DNA of 64,000 nucleotides from Caulobacter henricii (GCF_001414055.1 NZ_CP013002.1:1426001-1490000); one strand, 5' to 3'; shown: positions 17,405 to 27,060, numbered from the stretch's first letter. Program-made: numbers and translations. Notes: generated by a model from the sequence alone, not told the origin.

Positions 17405-17448
17405 GTGCGACCGGTCGTCTGCCTTCCAGGCTGAGCGACCGGTCGCAC
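17405..17448. repeat. 13-bp inverted repeat between TonB receptor and hydrolase genes
   Basis: GTGCGACCGGTCG (17405-17417) is perfectly complementary to 17436-17448. Inside the 18-base loop, GCCT/AGGC (17421-17424, 17428-17431) can pair again. It begins 8 bases after the receptor stop. No T-run follows, so it is more likely an mRNA processing or stabilising hairpin, or a protein site, than an intrinsic terminator. Confidence 0.75.
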
Positions 17449-17474
17449 TGTCCTTCAAGTGTGAGTTCGATCCG

Positions 17475-18821
17475 ATGACGCCGATGTTCCGGACTGTACG
17501 CCGAGCCACTCTGGCCCTTGCCCTCACGCTTGTGGCCAACGGTGTACGGGCCCAGGAAGCCAGGACCTGTCCTGAAGGTCTGCCCGCCGAGACGCGTTGT
17601 CTGTCCGGCCAGGACGCCAATGGTGCCTGGTACTGGATTGCCATTCCCAAGTCCTGGAACGGCTCACTGGTTCTGCACACCCATGGTGGTCCGCGCCTGA
17701 AGGCACCAACGCCCGACGACGCCATTGAGGACCTGCAGCGCTTTTCGGTCACTGTGGCCGAGGGGTTTGCCTGGGCCGGCTCCAATTATCGCCGCTCCGG
17801 CTTCGGCACACGCAGCGCCGCCGAAGACAGTGACAATCTGCGCAAGATCTTCTGGGAAAAGTTTGGCCGCCCAAAGCGCACCCTCCTGCATGGCCAGTCC
17901 TGGGGTGCCAATGTCGCGGCCCGCGCGGCTGAGCTGTATGGCCAGGGTGCGGATGGTCGGCCGGTCTATGACGGCGTCATTCTGACCAATGGCGTGCTGG
18001 GCGGCGGCACACGATCCTACGATTTTCGCGCCGATCTTCGGGCGGTCTATCAATACTACTGCGGCAACCATCCGGCGGCAGGAGAGCCTGCCTATCCGCT
18101 TTTCCAGGGCTTGCCAGTGGGTTCAACCTTGAAGAACAAGGATCTGGATGAGCGCCTCAATGCCTGTACGGGCCTTGACAAACCCATCGGTGAGCGGACG
18201 CCACAGCAGGCAACGGCCTTGAGGAACATTCTGGCCGTCACCCGCATTCCCGAGCGGACGCTGGGCAGCCACCTTACCTTTGCCACCTTCACCTTTGCCG
18301 ACATCGTCAATCTGCGCCTTGGCGGAAAGAGCCCGTTCTCAAATATCGGGGTCAAGTACAGCGGCTCGGACGATGACGCTGCGCTCAATCGCGATGTCCA
18401 GCGTTTCGGCGCTGACCCCGAGGGCTTCCGGAATCTTGCCGAGGACAGTGACATGACCGGCAAGCTGACCGTGCCGACCCTGACCTTGCACGCCATCCAT
18501 GATCCGACCGCATTCGTCGAACTGGAACATGCCTTTCGCGACACCGTCGCAGCAGCCGGGGCCTCTGACCGGCTCGTCCAGGCCTTCACCTCTGAACACG
18601 AGCATAGCAAACTGGCCACGCCGGAGTATGCGGCCCTGCTGCGCGCCATGACGGCCTGGATAGAGCAGGGGGCAAAGCCATCGCCTGCCGCGTTGGCGTC
18701 CCTTTGCGCCTCGGCTGTGGCAACCTATGGCGAGGCCTGCCATTTCGATGTCGACTACTATCCGCCTTCGCTGTCGAGCCGAAGCTACGGGCGTCACAAG
18801 CCGAGCCTTGATCGCCGTTGA
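17475..18821 (+). CDS. Exported alpha/beta hydrolase
   Basis: A 448-residue protein with a signal peptide (MFRTVRRATLALALTLVANGVRAQ). The nucleophile elbow is HGQSWGANVAARAAE, a GxSxG motif. Likely acid and histidine positions are in LHAIHDPTAF and SEHEHSK. I chose the ATG at 17475 because it opens the signal peptide; an in-frame start 75 bases upstream would include the hairpin. The protein should act in the periplasm. Next to a TonB receptor and DctA it may cleave an ester or similar conjugate to release a dicarboxylate. The exact substrate is unknown. Confidence 0.8.
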   Translation: MTPMFRTVRRATLALALTLVANGVRAQEARTCPEGLPAETRCLSGQDANGAWYWIAIPKSWNGSLVLHTHGGPRLKAPTPDDAIEDLQRFSVTVAEGFAWAGSNYRRSGFGTRSAAEDSDNLRKIFWEKFGRPKRTLLHGQSWGANVAARAAELYGQGADGRPVYDGVILTNGVLGGGTRSYDFRADLRAVYQYYCGNHPAAGEPAYPLFQGLPVGSTLKNKDLDERLNACTGLDKPIGERTPQQATALRNILAVTRIPERTLGSHLTFATFTFADIVNLRLGGKSPFSNIGVKYSGSDDDAALNRDVQRFGADPEGFRNLAEDSDMTGKLTVPTLTLHAIHDPTAFVELEHAFRDTVAAAGASDRLVQAFTSEHEHSKLATPEYAALLRAMTAWIEQGAKPSPAALASLCASAVATYGEACHFDVDYYPPSLSSRSYGRHKPSLDRR

Positions 18822-18998
18822 GTTTGAGGTCCGGTCAGGCGAGTGAGATGGGGCGCTGGATTAGCACGGGGCCTCCCAGCCAGGAGTTTAGCCAGCGGCC
18901 AGAGTGGGACAGAGAGGGCTTCGCCGGGGACTTTGCCAGCCGGTGAAGGGTCTGGCGAATGGGAGGTCTGGCAGAGCATGGCGTGCGCGCATGAAACC

Positions 18999-19019
18999 TC
19001 AGGCCCTCAGCGGGCCTGA
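18999..19019. repeat. 8-bp inverted repeat upstream of the LacI gene
   Basis: TCAGGCCC (18999-19006) pairs with GGGCCTGA (19012-19019) over a 5-base loop, 69 bases before the regulator start. There is no T-run on either strand. It could be an autoregulatory operator or a weak transcript end. The rest of 18822-19087 shows no gene. Confidence 0.4.
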
Positions 19020-19087
19020 CAATCCGGTTGGCCTTTCCAAAGCTTAAGGGGTGGTCTCGACGGCGCGGGCTGTCTTATGTTGCCGCC

Positions 19088-20110
19088 ATGACGTCCAAAG
19101 CCATGACCGCCAAGCCGCGCCTGAAGATGGCAGACATCGCCCGCATGGCTGGCGTTTCGACCTCGACCGTTTCGCGTGCTCTGGCTGGTAACACCCTGAT
19201 TCCCCAGCCCCTTCGGGAGCGGATCGTCGCTCTGGCCCTTGCGGAGGGTTACGTCGTCAATCAGCAGGCCCGGGGTCTTCGGCTGCAGCGTACCCAGACG
19301 ATCAATGTGGTCATTCCCCTCGGGCATGATGCCGATCAGATGATCTCTGATCCATTCTTTCTGGAGATGGTCGGACGCCTCGCCGATGAAATTACCCTGC
19401 GCGGTTACGAAGTGCTGCTGACCAAGGTCCTGGCACCGACCCAGGGCTGGCTTGACCGGATCATTCAGCTCAATCGATCTGACGGTCTGCTGATCATTGG
19501 GCAGAGCAATCAGCACCAGGCCTTGAACGCCGTGGCCGATGCCTATGGCCCCTTGGTGGTCTGGGGCGGTGACTTGCCCGACCGGCGCTATTGCACGGTC
19601 GGCGTCGACAATGTCGCAGGCGCGCGTCTGGCGGTGGAGCATTTGATCGGGCTGGGCCGTCGGCGCATCGCTTTCCTGGGTCTTCCCGAGGCTCCTGAAG
19701 TTGGCTTGCGGCGCCAGGGCTATCTTGGGGCTTTAGAGGCGGGCGGGATTGCAGTGGATCCGGCGCTGACGGTGCCGGCCCATTTCAGCGGCGAGCCTGA
19801 ACTGGAAGGTATCCAGTACCTTCTATCGGCGGGCGTGTCGCTCGATGCCGTTTTCGCAGCCTCTGATGTGATTGCACTGGGTGCCATTCGCGCCCTGGCC
19901 GAGGCCGGCCTGAGGGTCCCGGAGGACGTCTCGGTCGTAGGATTCGATGACGTGACCGTTGCGCGTTACAGCTGGCCGCCCCTGACAACCATCCGTCAGG
20001 ACCTCGGGCGTGGGGCACGGGAAATGGTCAATCTTCTGTTTGCCCGGATCAATGGCCAGGCCACAGACTCGGTATTCATGGCTCCGGAATTGGTCGTCCG
20101 CCAGACTTGA
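19088..20110 (+). CDS. LacI-family repressor of the sucrose locus (SuxR-like)
   Basis: A 340-residue regulator. The N-terminal helix-turn-helix and hinge read MADIARMAGVSTSTVSRALAG, IPQPLRERI, LALAEGYVVNQQARGLR. The periplasmic-binding-like sugar domain has VVIPLG, DGLLIIGQ, VGVDNVAGARLAVEHLIGLG, DAVFAASDVIALGAIRAL and the C-terminal VSVVGFDDVTVARYSWPPLTTIRQD. I chose ATG 19088; ATG 19103 is possible. It reads in the same direction as the TonB receptor 184 bases downstream. A 14-bp palindrome in that gap is the likely operator. Placement matches the SuxR position in sucrose loci of xanthomonads and Caulobacter. Confidence 0.88.
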   Translation: MTSKAMTAKPRLKMADIARMAGVSTSTVSRALAGNTLIPQPLRERIVALALAEGYVVNQQARGLRLQRTQTINVVIPLGHDADQMISDPFFLEMVGRLADEITLRGYEVLLTKVLAPTQGWLDRIIQLNRSDGLLIIGQSNQHQALNAVADAYGPLVVWGGDLPDRRYCTVGVDNVAGARLAVEHLIGLGRRRIAFLGLPEAPEVGLRRQGYLGALEAGGIAVDPALTVPAHFSGEPELEGIQYLLSAGVSLDAVFAASDVIALGAIRALAEAGLRVPEDVSVVGFDDVTVARYSWPPLTTIRQDLGRGAREMVNLLFARINGQATDSVFMAPELVVRQT

Positions 20111-20193
20111 AGGCCTTGGCGCTCTCGATGAATTTTTCCCTTCTGGCGTAAGGAAAACGCCGGGCAGCCCCAAAACCGCCGAAGAATTGCGCT

Positions 20194-20207
20194 TGCAATC
20201 GATTGCA
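20194..20207. promoter_or_regulatory. LacI-type operator palindrome TGCAATCGATTGCA
   Basis: A perfect 14-bp palindrome with central CG, typical of LacI-family operators, lies 88 bases upstream of the TonB receptor start and directly downstream of the LacI gene. The regulator at 19088-20110 is the obvious candidate to bind it. Confidence 0.65.
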
Positions 20208-20294
20208 GAGTCGTCATTCTCCTGTCTCAGACATCCGGGAACGATCCCAGGATGCGGCAGTTGGCGCCAATGAGCGCGTGCGGGAGGAAACACG

Positions 20295-22748
20295 ATGGGG
20301 ACCAAATCAATCCTGATGGCCAGCGCAGCTCTGGTGCTGCTGGCGGCCGGATCGGCTCAGGCCCAAACGGCCGAAGCGAGTAGGGACGACGTCCTGGCCC
20401 TTGACGGCGTGATCGTTACCGCGTCGCGGGCCGGGGTGACCAAGATGACGTCGTCGGTTTCGGTCAGTTCGCTGTCGTCCGAACAGATCGCGGCCCAGGC
20501 CCCGCGCTCGACCGCTGAAATCTTCCGCGGCCTGCCCGGCATCCGCTCGGAATCGACCGGCGGCGAAGGCAATGCCAACATCGCCGTGCGCGGCCTGCCG
20601 GTCGCCTCGGGCGGTGCCAAGTTCCTGCAGCTGCAGGAAGACGGCCTGCCGGTCATGGAATTTGGCGACATCGCCTTCGGAAATGCCGACATTTTCCTCC
20701 GCGCCGACGCCAATGTCAGCCGCATCGAGTCGGTTCGTGGCGGCTCGTCCTCGACCTTCGCCTCCAATTCACCGGGCGGCGTGATCAACTTCATCAGCAA
20801 GACCGGCGAAACCGAAGGTGGTGCTGTCGCCCTGACCAAGGGGCTGGGCTATGACCACACCCGCCTCGACTTCGACTACGGCGCGCCGATCAGCGACACC
20901 CTGCGTTTCCACCTCGGGGGCTTCTACCGCGAGGGCGAAGGTCCGCGTCAGTCGGGCTATACCTCCGAGAAGGGCGGCCAGATCAAGGCCAACCTGACCA
21001 AGGACTTCGAGAACGGCTATATCCGCCTGAACGCCAAGTATCTGAATGACCGCGCGGTCGGCTATCTGCCGATGCCGGTCCGGGCGTCGGGCACCAATGG
21101 CGATGCCAGCATCGGGTCCTTCGCCGGCTTTGACATCGGCCATGACGACATCCAGTCGATCTACCTGTCGAGCAACCCCGGCCTGGACGGTGATGGCAAC
21201 CGCCGGATCAGCAAGGTCTCGGACGGCATGCACCCCGACAGCCTGCAGTTCGGCCTGGAAGCAAGGTTCGACGTCGGTGGCGGCTGGTCGCTGGAGAACC
21301 GCTTCAAGGTCGCCAGGACCTCGGGACGTTTCGTCTCGCCGTTCCCGGCCGAAGTGGCCACGGCTTCGAGCCTGACGACCTCGATCGGTGGCACCGGCGC
21401 GACCCTGCGCTACGCCAACGGTCCCAAGGCCGGTCAGTCGATCACCACACCATCCAGCCTGAACGGCAACGGTCTGGCGATGCGGGTTCACATGTTCGAC
21501 GTCGAGATCAATGATTTCGGCAATGCGATGAACGACCTGAAGCTTTCGCGCAGCTTCGAGTTCGCCGACCTGTCGCCGGTCGACGTGACGGTCGGCTACT
21601 ACAAGTCGAGCCAGACCATCGCCATGGACTGGCTGTGGAACACCTTCCTGATGGAAGTGAAGGGCGACAATGCCGCCCTGCTGAACGTCTATAACAGCGC
21701 TGGATCGCTGCTGACCCAAGGCGGCCTCGTCGCGTACGGCGTGCCGTTCTGGGGTAACTGCTGCACCCGCCGCTACGACGTCACCTATGACATCGACGCC
21801 CCGTATCTGAGCCTGGGCACCAAGGTCGGGGCCCTGACTCTCGATGCCAGCCTGCGCCATGACAGCGGCAAGGCCCGTGGTCGATATGCCGGCGCCAAGC
21901 AGGCGACCAACCTCGACGTCAATGGCGACGGCGTGATCCAGCGGACTGAGGCCAGCGTGTCGGTCATCGTCAATGCCAACGCCTCACCGGTGGACTATGA
22001 GTGGAACTACACCTCTTGGTCGGTTGGTGCGAACTACCAGTTCAACCCCGACCTCGCCGCCTTTGCCCGCGCGAGCCGCGGTGGACGCGCCAATGCCGAC
22101 CGCCTTCTGTTCGGCAAGGTGGCAGCAGATGGTTCGGTGGCCAAGGCCGACGCCGTGGACATGGTCGACCAGATGGAAGTCGGCGTGAAGTATCGCCGCG
22201 ACGGCTTCGGTCTGTTCGCCACGGCCTTCTGGGCCAAGACCGAAGAGCAGAACTTCGAAGCCACCAGCCAGAAGTTCTTTGATCGGACCTACCTGGCCAA
22301 GGGTATCGAACTGGAAGCCAGCTACCGTAACGGTGGCTTCTCGGTGACTGGCGGTGCCACCTATACCGACGCCTCGATCGACAAGGATGCACTCAGCCCC
22401 GCCGTCGTCGGTAACACGCCGCGCCGTCAGGCCAAGTGGATCTACCAGGTTGCCCCGACCTATGTCTGGGACAAGGTCACGGTCGGTGCCAGTGTGATCG
22501 GGACCGCCAGGGCCTATGCCCAGGACGACAACCAGCTGGTCTTCCCGGCCTTCGCCCAGGTCAATGCCTTCGCCGAATACAAGGTGTCGGAAGGCCTCAG
22601 CCTGTCGCTCAATGCCAACAACCTCTTCGACGAAGTTGGCCTGACCGAGGCTGAAGAGGGCGCGATCACCGCCGGAACGATCAATGCGATCCGTGCACGG
22701 TCGATCAATGGCCGGACCGTAACCGCGACCCTTCGCTACAGCTTCTAA
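20295..22748 (+). CDS. TonB-dependent receptor, probable sucrose uptake (SuxA-like)
   Basis: An 817-residue outer-membrane receptor. The signal peptide ends AGSAQAQ and the TonB-box region is LDGVIVTASRAG. The plug is at about 40-160 (IAVRGLPVASGGAKFLQLQEDGLPV, SRIESVRGGSSSTFASNSPGGVINFI). The barrel ends in TATLRYSF. GGAGG is found upstream of the start. An external loop carries vicinal cysteines (WGNCCTRRY). The downstream amylosucrase, sugar kinase and MFS genes point to sucrose, as in the sux loci. A terminator hairpin separates it from the amylosucrase gene. Confidence 0.9.
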   Translation: MGTKSILMASAALVLLAAGSAQAQTAEASRDDVLALDGVIVTASRAGVTKMTSSVSVSSLSSEQIAAQAPRSTAEIFRGLPGIRSESTGGEGNANIAVRGLPVASGGAKFLQLQEDGLPVMEFGDIAFGNADIFLRADANVSRIESVRGGSSSTFASNSPGGVINFISKTGETEGGAVALTKGLGYDHTRLDFDYGAPISDTLRFHLGGFYREGEGPRQSGYTSEKGGQIKANLTKDFENGYIRLNAKYLNDRAVGYLPMPVRASGTNGDASIGSFAGFDIGHDDIQSIYLSSNPGLDGDGNRRISKVSDGMHPDSLQFGLEARFDVGGGWSLENRFKVARTSGRFVSPFPAEVATASSLTTSIGGTGATLRYANGPKAGQSITTPSSLNGNGLAMRVHMFDVEINDFGNAMNDLKLSRSFEFADLSPVDVTVGYYKSSQTIAMDWLWNTFLMEVKGDNAALLNVYNSAGSLLTQGGLVAYGVPFWGNCCTRRYDVTYDIDAPYLSLGTKVGALTLDASLRHDSGKARGRYAGAKQATNLDVNGDGVIQRTEASVSVIVNANASPVDYEWNYTSWSVGANYQFNPDLAAFARASRGGRANADRLLFGKVAADGSVAKADAVDMVDQMEVGVKYRRDGFGLFATAFWAKTEEQNFEATSQKFFDRTYLAKGIELEASYRNGGFSVTGGATYTDASIDKDALSPAVVGNTPRRQAKWIYQVAPTYVWDKVTVGASVIGTARAYAQDDNQLVFPAFAQVNAFAEYKVSEGLSLSLNANNLFDEVGLTEAEEGAITAGTINAIRARSINGRTVTATLRYSF

Positions 22749-22767
22749 GACCAACCCTGCGGGCTAC

Positions 22768-22799
22768 GCCGGACGCCTTAAAGCGTCCGGCGGCTTTTT
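22768..22799 (+). terminator. Intrinsic terminator between TonB receptor and amylosucrase genes
   Basis: The 9-bp stem GCCGGACGC (22768-22776) / GCGTCCGGC (22783-22791) has a 6-base loop and is followed by TTTTT at 22795-22799. The amylosucrase start follows within 15 bases, so the signal probably lowers, and does not abolish, expression of downstream genes relative to the receptor. Confidence 0.85.
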
Positions 22800-22813
22800 C
22801 TGTGAGTGGGTTC

Positions 22814-24655
22814 ATGACTTCTCAGACAGCGACAGTTTCGTCCGGTCCGGCCGTGCACGACCTGGCCGTCGCCCGCCGTTTTGGGACCTATTGGCCGACG
22901 GTTGAGGCCAAGCTGGCCAGCGTCTACGGCGAGGATCAGCGTTGGCCAGACTTTATTGCCAGATTGAGAGAGTCCGTTCTGGATGCGGCCAAGGCTCGGC
23001 CATTGGCCCTGCAAGCGCTGGATGCAGAACGTGAGGCCAGCCCTGACTGGCTGTCGGCCCCAGGCCAAACCACCTATAGCTTCTATGTCGATCGTTTCGC
23101 CGGAGATCTGAACGGCGTCCGTCGCAAGCTGGACTACCTGACCGAACTTGGTGTGCGCTGGCTGCACCCACTGCCGCTTCTGGAGCCTCGCGAAGGCGAC
23201 AGTGACGGGGGCTTTGCGGTCAAGGACTATCGCCAGGTCGATCCGAAGCTGGGGTGCCTGCAGGATCTCGCGGCTCTGGCCGGCGACCTGCGCGGCAAGG
23301 GCATGGGCCTGATCCTGGATGTGGTCTGCAATCATACGGCGCGCGAGCACGCCTGGGCAGTCGCCGCCCGTGCCGGCGACCCTACCTATCGCGACTACTT
23401 CATTGTGGTCTCAGCCGAAGAGGCGGCCTGTCGCGACCTTGAGCTGATTGATGTTTTTCCGGACACGGCCCCAGGCAGCTTCACGCCCTGTCCTGAAATG
23501 GGCGGGCACGTCTGGACCACCTTCTATCCGTTCCAGTGGGACCTCAACTACGCCAACCCGGCTGTGTTTGCAGAGATGCTGGATGTGCTGGTGTTCCTGG
23601 CCGCCCAAGGGGTGCAGGGTTTCCGGCTGGATAGCGCGCCGTTCCTCTGGAAACAGGCCGGCACCACCTGCCGAAACCTGCCTCAAACCTATGCCCTGGT
23701 CGAAGCCTGGCGAGCCGCCCTGTCGATCGTGGCCCCCGGCGTGGTTCTGGTCGCCGAGGCCATCGAAAGCCTGGAGGATGTCCTGCCCTTCTTTGGGGAT
23801 GACGCCGGCGGGTGCGACCTGGCCTACAATAATGGCGTGATGACCGCCCTCTGGGCGGCGCTCGCCGATCAGGACGCGGCAATCTTTCGCCGCTGCCTCG
23901 CGGCGTCGAGCGGTAAGCCCGGCAGGGCCGCCTGGCTCAACTATGTCCGCTGCCATGACGATGTAATCTGGAATGCCCTGGCGACCTATGCGCCGCGCGA
24001 AGATCTGGCGCGCTGGTCGCGGTTCTATGCCGGTCAGACAGAGAGTTTTTCTCTCGGCAAGGCCTTCCAGACGGCGGCGGGCGGCGAGCCTTCAACCAAT
24101 GGCATGGCTGCATCCTTGGCGGGGATAGGGCCGGGCGAGGGCGGGGCGTCCGCCGGGGCGGCGCGCCTGGCCTTGCTCTATGGGATCATCTACGGCCTGG
24201 ATGGCTGGCCCCTGATCTATATGGGTGACGAGATCGGTCTGGCCGATGATCATCTGTATGCCGAGGATCCTCTTCGATCGGGCGACGGGCGCTGGCTTCA
24301 CCGGCCGACGATGGACTGGTCGCTTGCGGCCCGTCGCAGCGATCCTTCCAGCCTTGAGGGTGTACTTTTCTCGCGGATGCGTGGCTTAACTGAGCGGGCG
24401 CGGATGCTGGACCAGCATGGCGTGGCAGGCACGGCCCAGCCCCTCGATCTCGGTGTCGCGTCTGTCCTGGCCTTTGAACGGGCTGAGGGCACACGGGGCT
24501 TCCTGTGCCTGGCCAACCTGGCGGGGGTGCCGGTGACCGTGGACCTTCCCGCAGCCTTTGCCAGCGGAGCTACGGACCTCCTCGGCCAAGGTCGGACAAG
24601 CGATGAGAGCCTGTCATTGCCGGCCTATGGTCTTGTCTGGCTGGTGACACCGTGA
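22814..24655 (+). CDS. Amylosucrase (GH13)
   Basis: A 613-residue enzyme closely following the amylosucrase plan: [92 protein letters not shown] (nucleophile Asp273), VLVAEAIES (acid/base Glu315), NYVRCHDDV and [11 protein letters not shown]. Amylosucrase cleaves sucrose, transfers glucose to an alpha-glucan and releases fructose. There is no signal peptide, so it acts in the cytoplasm after import. A GTG at 22802 is an alternative start. Its stop overlaps the GTG start of the kinase gene (GTGA). A sucrose hydrolase activity is also possible, since SuxB relatives mainly hydrolyse. Confidence 0.9.
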   Translation: MTSQTATVSSGPAVHDLAVARRFGTYWPTVEAKLASVYGEDQRWPDFIARLRESVLDAAKARPLALQALDAEREASPDWLSAPGQTTYSFYVDRFAGDLNGVRRKLDYLTELGVRWLHPLPLLEPREGDSDGGFAVKDYRQVDPKLGCLQDLAALAGDLRGKGMGLILDVVCNHTAREHAWAVAARAGDPTYRDYFIVVSAEEAACRDLELIDVFPDTAPGSFTPCPEMGGHVWTTFYPFQWDLNYANPAVFAEMLDVLVFLAAQGVQGFRLDSAPFLWKQAGTTCRNLPQTYALVEAWRAALSIVAPGVVLVAEAIESLEDVLPFFGDDAGGCDLAYNNGVMTALWAALADQDAAIFRRCLAASSGKPGRAAWLNYVRCHDDVIWNALATYAPREDLARWSRFYAGQTESFSLGKAFQTAAGGEPSTNGMAASLAGIGPGEGGASAGAARLALLYGIIYGLDGWPLIYMGDEIGLADDHLYAEDPLRSGDGRWLHRPTMDWSLAARRSDPSSLEGVLFSRMRGLTERARMLDQHGVAGTAQPLDLGVASVLAFERAEGTRGFLCLANLAGVPVTVDLPAAFASGATDLLGQGRTSDESLSLPAYGLVWLVTP

Positions 24656-25536
24656 GCGCCCGGGTCGCCGGCATCGAACTGGGCGGCACCAAGGTCTTGG
24701 TCGGGTTCGGATCGGGGCCAGAGGACCTGTCCGAGCCGGTCCGGATACCGACGACAACGCCGGACGAAACCCTGGCGACCGTCCATGCGGTCCTGGAGAC
24801 CCGACGTGGTCAGTTCGATTCCATCGGCGTTGCCAGCTTTGGTCCGGTGCGCCTGGATCGCGCCGCCAGGGACTGGGGCACGGTCCTCAAGACGCCCAAG
24901 CCGGGATGGACCGGCGCTTCGATTGCTGCGCCCCTGGCCGAAGCCTTTGGCCGTCCGGTCTTGTTCGATACCGACGTCGCCGGTGCTGCCCTGGCAGAGG
25001 GCCGCTGGGGCGCGGCCAAGGGCCTGGCCGATTATGCCTATGTCACCATCGGTACAGGCGTCGGGGTTGGCGTCGTCGTCAACGGTCGTCCCGCGCACGG
25101 CCTGATGCATCCCGAAGCCGGCCACCTGCTGGTACGCCGCGATCCGCTCCGGGATCCGTTCGCCGGCAGCTGTCCGTTTCATGGCGACTGCCTTGAGGGT
25201 TTGATCAGCGGGCCGGCCCTGGCCGCCCGGACGGGACGACCCGGCGAATGCCTGTCGCCAGACGACCCGGTCTGGGACCTGGTGACTGACTATCTGGCCC
25301 AGTTGGCCTTGAGTCTGACCCTGACGACATCGCCGAGACGCATCATCGTCGGCGGCGGTGTCGCCAATGTAGCCTTGCTGCAACGCGCCCGGCTGGCCCT
25401 CGCCCAAAGACTGGGTGGCTATATCGAAGCCCTGACTGAACCCGAAGCCTTGGCGCCCTATCTGGTTGCCCCGGCTTTGGGCGACCGGGCCGGACTGCTG
25501 GGAGCGATAGCGCTGGGACTGGAGGTGGGGACATGA
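24652..25536 (+). CDS. ROK-family sugar kinase, probable fructokinase
   Basis: A 294-residue kinase. The N-terminal ATP loop is [14 protein letters not shown]. The catalytic region has [16 protein letters not shown] and [15 protein letters not shown]. The zinc-binding ROK signature is [11 protein letters not shown] followed by [18 protein letters not shown], and a C-terminal nucleotide segment is IIVGGGVAN. The start GTG overlaps the amylosucrase stop. Fructose released from sucrose is the expected substrate, giving fructose 6-phosphate. Glucokinase activity cannot be excluded by sequence alone. Confidence 0.88.
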   Translation: MSARVAGIELGGTKVLVGFGSGPEDLSEPVRIPTTTPDETLATVHAVLETRRGQFDSIGVASFGPVRLDRAARDWGTVLKTPKPGWTGASIAAPLAEAFGRPVLFDTDVAGAALAEGRWGAAKGLADYAYVTIGTGVGVGVVVNGRPAHGLMHPEAGHLLVRRDPLRDPFAGSCPFHGDCLEGLISGPALAARTGRPGECLSPDDPVWDLVTDYLAQLALSLTLTTSPRRIIVGGGVANVALLQRARLALAQRLGGYIEALTEPEALAPYLVAPALGDRAGLLGAIALGLEVGT

Positions 25537-25799
25537 TCGTCCTGCCCAAGTCCGACCAACTGCCAAGGCCGCTCTATCGGTCGCTGCATCAAGCTGTTGC
25601 CCTGTCCATTCGTGACGGACGGCTGCGCCCGGGTGACCGGCTGCCCACCGAGCGCGATCTGGCGCACCGGTGCGGGGTCTCGCGCATAACGGTGCGGGCC
25701 GCGCTTGACGGTTTGGGCAGAGACAAGCTGGTGGCGCGCCGCACGCGCACCGGTACCATCGTCACAGAAGCAGCGGCGCGGGGGGAAAGCGATGTCTGA
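25533..25799 (+). CDS. Stand-alone GntR-type winged-helix protein without effector domain
   Basis: Only 88 residues: the N-terminal GntR DNA-binding domain ([47 protein letters not shown]) ending at the wing ([12 protein letters not shown]). Normal GntR/HutC proteins are 230-250 residues with a ligand domain, which is absent here. It is a tightly coupled part of the operon: ATGA overlap with the kinase gene, and its end overlaps the MFS start by 8 bases. The reading frame is intact, so it is not an obvious pseudogene. It may be a constitutive DNA binder or act with another protein. Confidence 0.8.
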   Translation: MIVLPKSDQLPRPLYRSLHQAVALSIRDGRLRPGDRLPTERDLAHRCGVSRITVRAALDGLGRDKLVARRTRTGTIVTEAAARGESDV

Positions 25800-27027
25800 G
25801 TCGGAACGGGCACCGGGCGGCGGCAATATCGGCCTGATCAAGGGCCTGACCTTCATGATGTTCATGATGTTCGCCATGACCACCGACTCGGTGGGGGTGA
25901 TCATCCCGCAGATCATCAAGAGTTTCGATCTCGGCATGACCGCCGCCGGATCCTTTCACTACGCTACCATGAGCGGGATCGCTCTGGGCGGGGTAGGGCT
26001 TGGGTTCCTAGCCGACCGCATGGGCCGCAAGTTCACCATCATCCTGGGCCTGTCGGTGTTTGCCGTTACGGCCCTGGCCTTTGCGTTCACCAGCCAGTTT
26101 GTCGGCTTTCTGGTCCTGCTCTTCTTGTCCGGCGCTGCTATCGGGGTATTCAAAACCGGGGCACTGGCCCTGATCGGCGATATCTCCACCTCGACCCGCA
26201 ATCACACTGCCACCATGAACACTGTCGAGGGCTTCTTTGGCGTCGGCGCGATCATCGGCCCCGCAATCGTGGCCTATCTTCTGGCCTCCGGGGCCTCGTG
26301 GAAGTGGCTCTATGTGATTGCCGGGGTGATGTGCCTCGGCCTGATTGGATCGGCCCTGGCCATCCGCTATCCGGGTGCCAAGGTCGAAGCGGCGGCCCGC
26401 GTCGATTTCAAGAGCGTGCTGCGTGCAGCGCGGGACCCGTATGCCCTGGCCTTCAGTCTGGGTGCGATGCTCTATGTCGGCGTCGAGACGGCCATCTATG
26501 TCTGGATGCCGACCCTGCTGGCCGGTTACGAGGGCCCAGGTGCCTTCATGGCCCTCTATGCGCTCTCGATCTTCTTCGTGCTGCGGGCCGCCGGCCGGTT
26601 CCTGGGGGCCTGGATGCTGGCCCGACTGCGCTGGACCCTGGTGCTGGCCATCTGCGCCGCTGCGATCCTGGCCTGTTTTGTCGGAGCTCTGGTCGGCGGC
26701 CGTCAGGCGGCCGTCTTCCTGCTGCCGGCCTCGGGCCTGTTCATGTCGATCGTCTATCCGACCCTCAACTCCAAAGGCATCAGTGTCTTCCCCAAGGCCG
26801 AACATGGGGCCGTCGCCGGTGTCATCCTGTTCTTCACCTGCCTCAGTGCTGTGATCTCACCCCTGGCCATGGGGGCGGTCAGTGATGCCATGGGCGGACC
26901 GGTCTATGGCTTTGTTCTGGCCACAGGGCTTGCCCTGGTCCTGGCTTGCGCCGCCATCGCCAATTTGCTGCTCGATCCGGCCAAGGCGCGATTGGCGGCT
27001 TGCGATGAGAGTGAATATGCCAGTTGA
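25792..27027 (+). CDS. MFS sugar transporter of the sucrose operon (SuxC position)
   Basis: A 411-residue, 12-helix major facilitator. Helix 1 is LIKGLTFMMFMMFAMTTDSVGVIIPQI, loop 2-3 carries the signature GFLADRMGRKFTI, and there is a central loop near residues 190-210. I chose ATG 25792, preceded by GGGGGAAAGCG; an upstream in-frame start would lie deep inside the GntR gene. Position at the end of the TonB receptor/amylosucrase/kinase unit makes sucrose import across the inner membrane the best guess. Confidence 0.85.
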   Translation: MSESERAPGGGNIGLIKGLTFMMFMMFAMTTDSVGVIIPQIIKSFDLGMTAAGSFHYATMSGIALGGVGLGFLADRMGRKFTIILGLSVFAVTALAFAFTSQFVGFLVLLFLSGAAIGVFKTGALALIGDISTSTRNHTATMNTVEGFFGVGAIIGPAIVAYLLASGASWKWLYVIAGVMCLGLIGSALAIRYPGAKVEAAARVDFKSVLRAARDPYALAFSLGAMLYVGVETAIYVWMPTLLAGYEGPGAFMALYALSIFFVLRAAGRFLGAWMLARLRWTLVLAICAAAILACFVGALVGGRQAAVFLLPASGLFMSIVYPTLNSKGISVFPKAEHGAVAGVILFFTCLSAVISPLAMGAVSDAMGGPVYGFVLATGLALVLACAAIANLLLDPAKARLAACDESEYAS

Positions 27028-27060
27028 TTACTGTGCGTGGTCGGTCAGCACACCGAGCCT

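Noticed and set aside
18999..19019. Terminator after the exported hydrolase gene
   Set aside because: The stem is good but no T-run follows on either strand and it lies 178 bases after the stop, so it was listed only as an inverted repeat.
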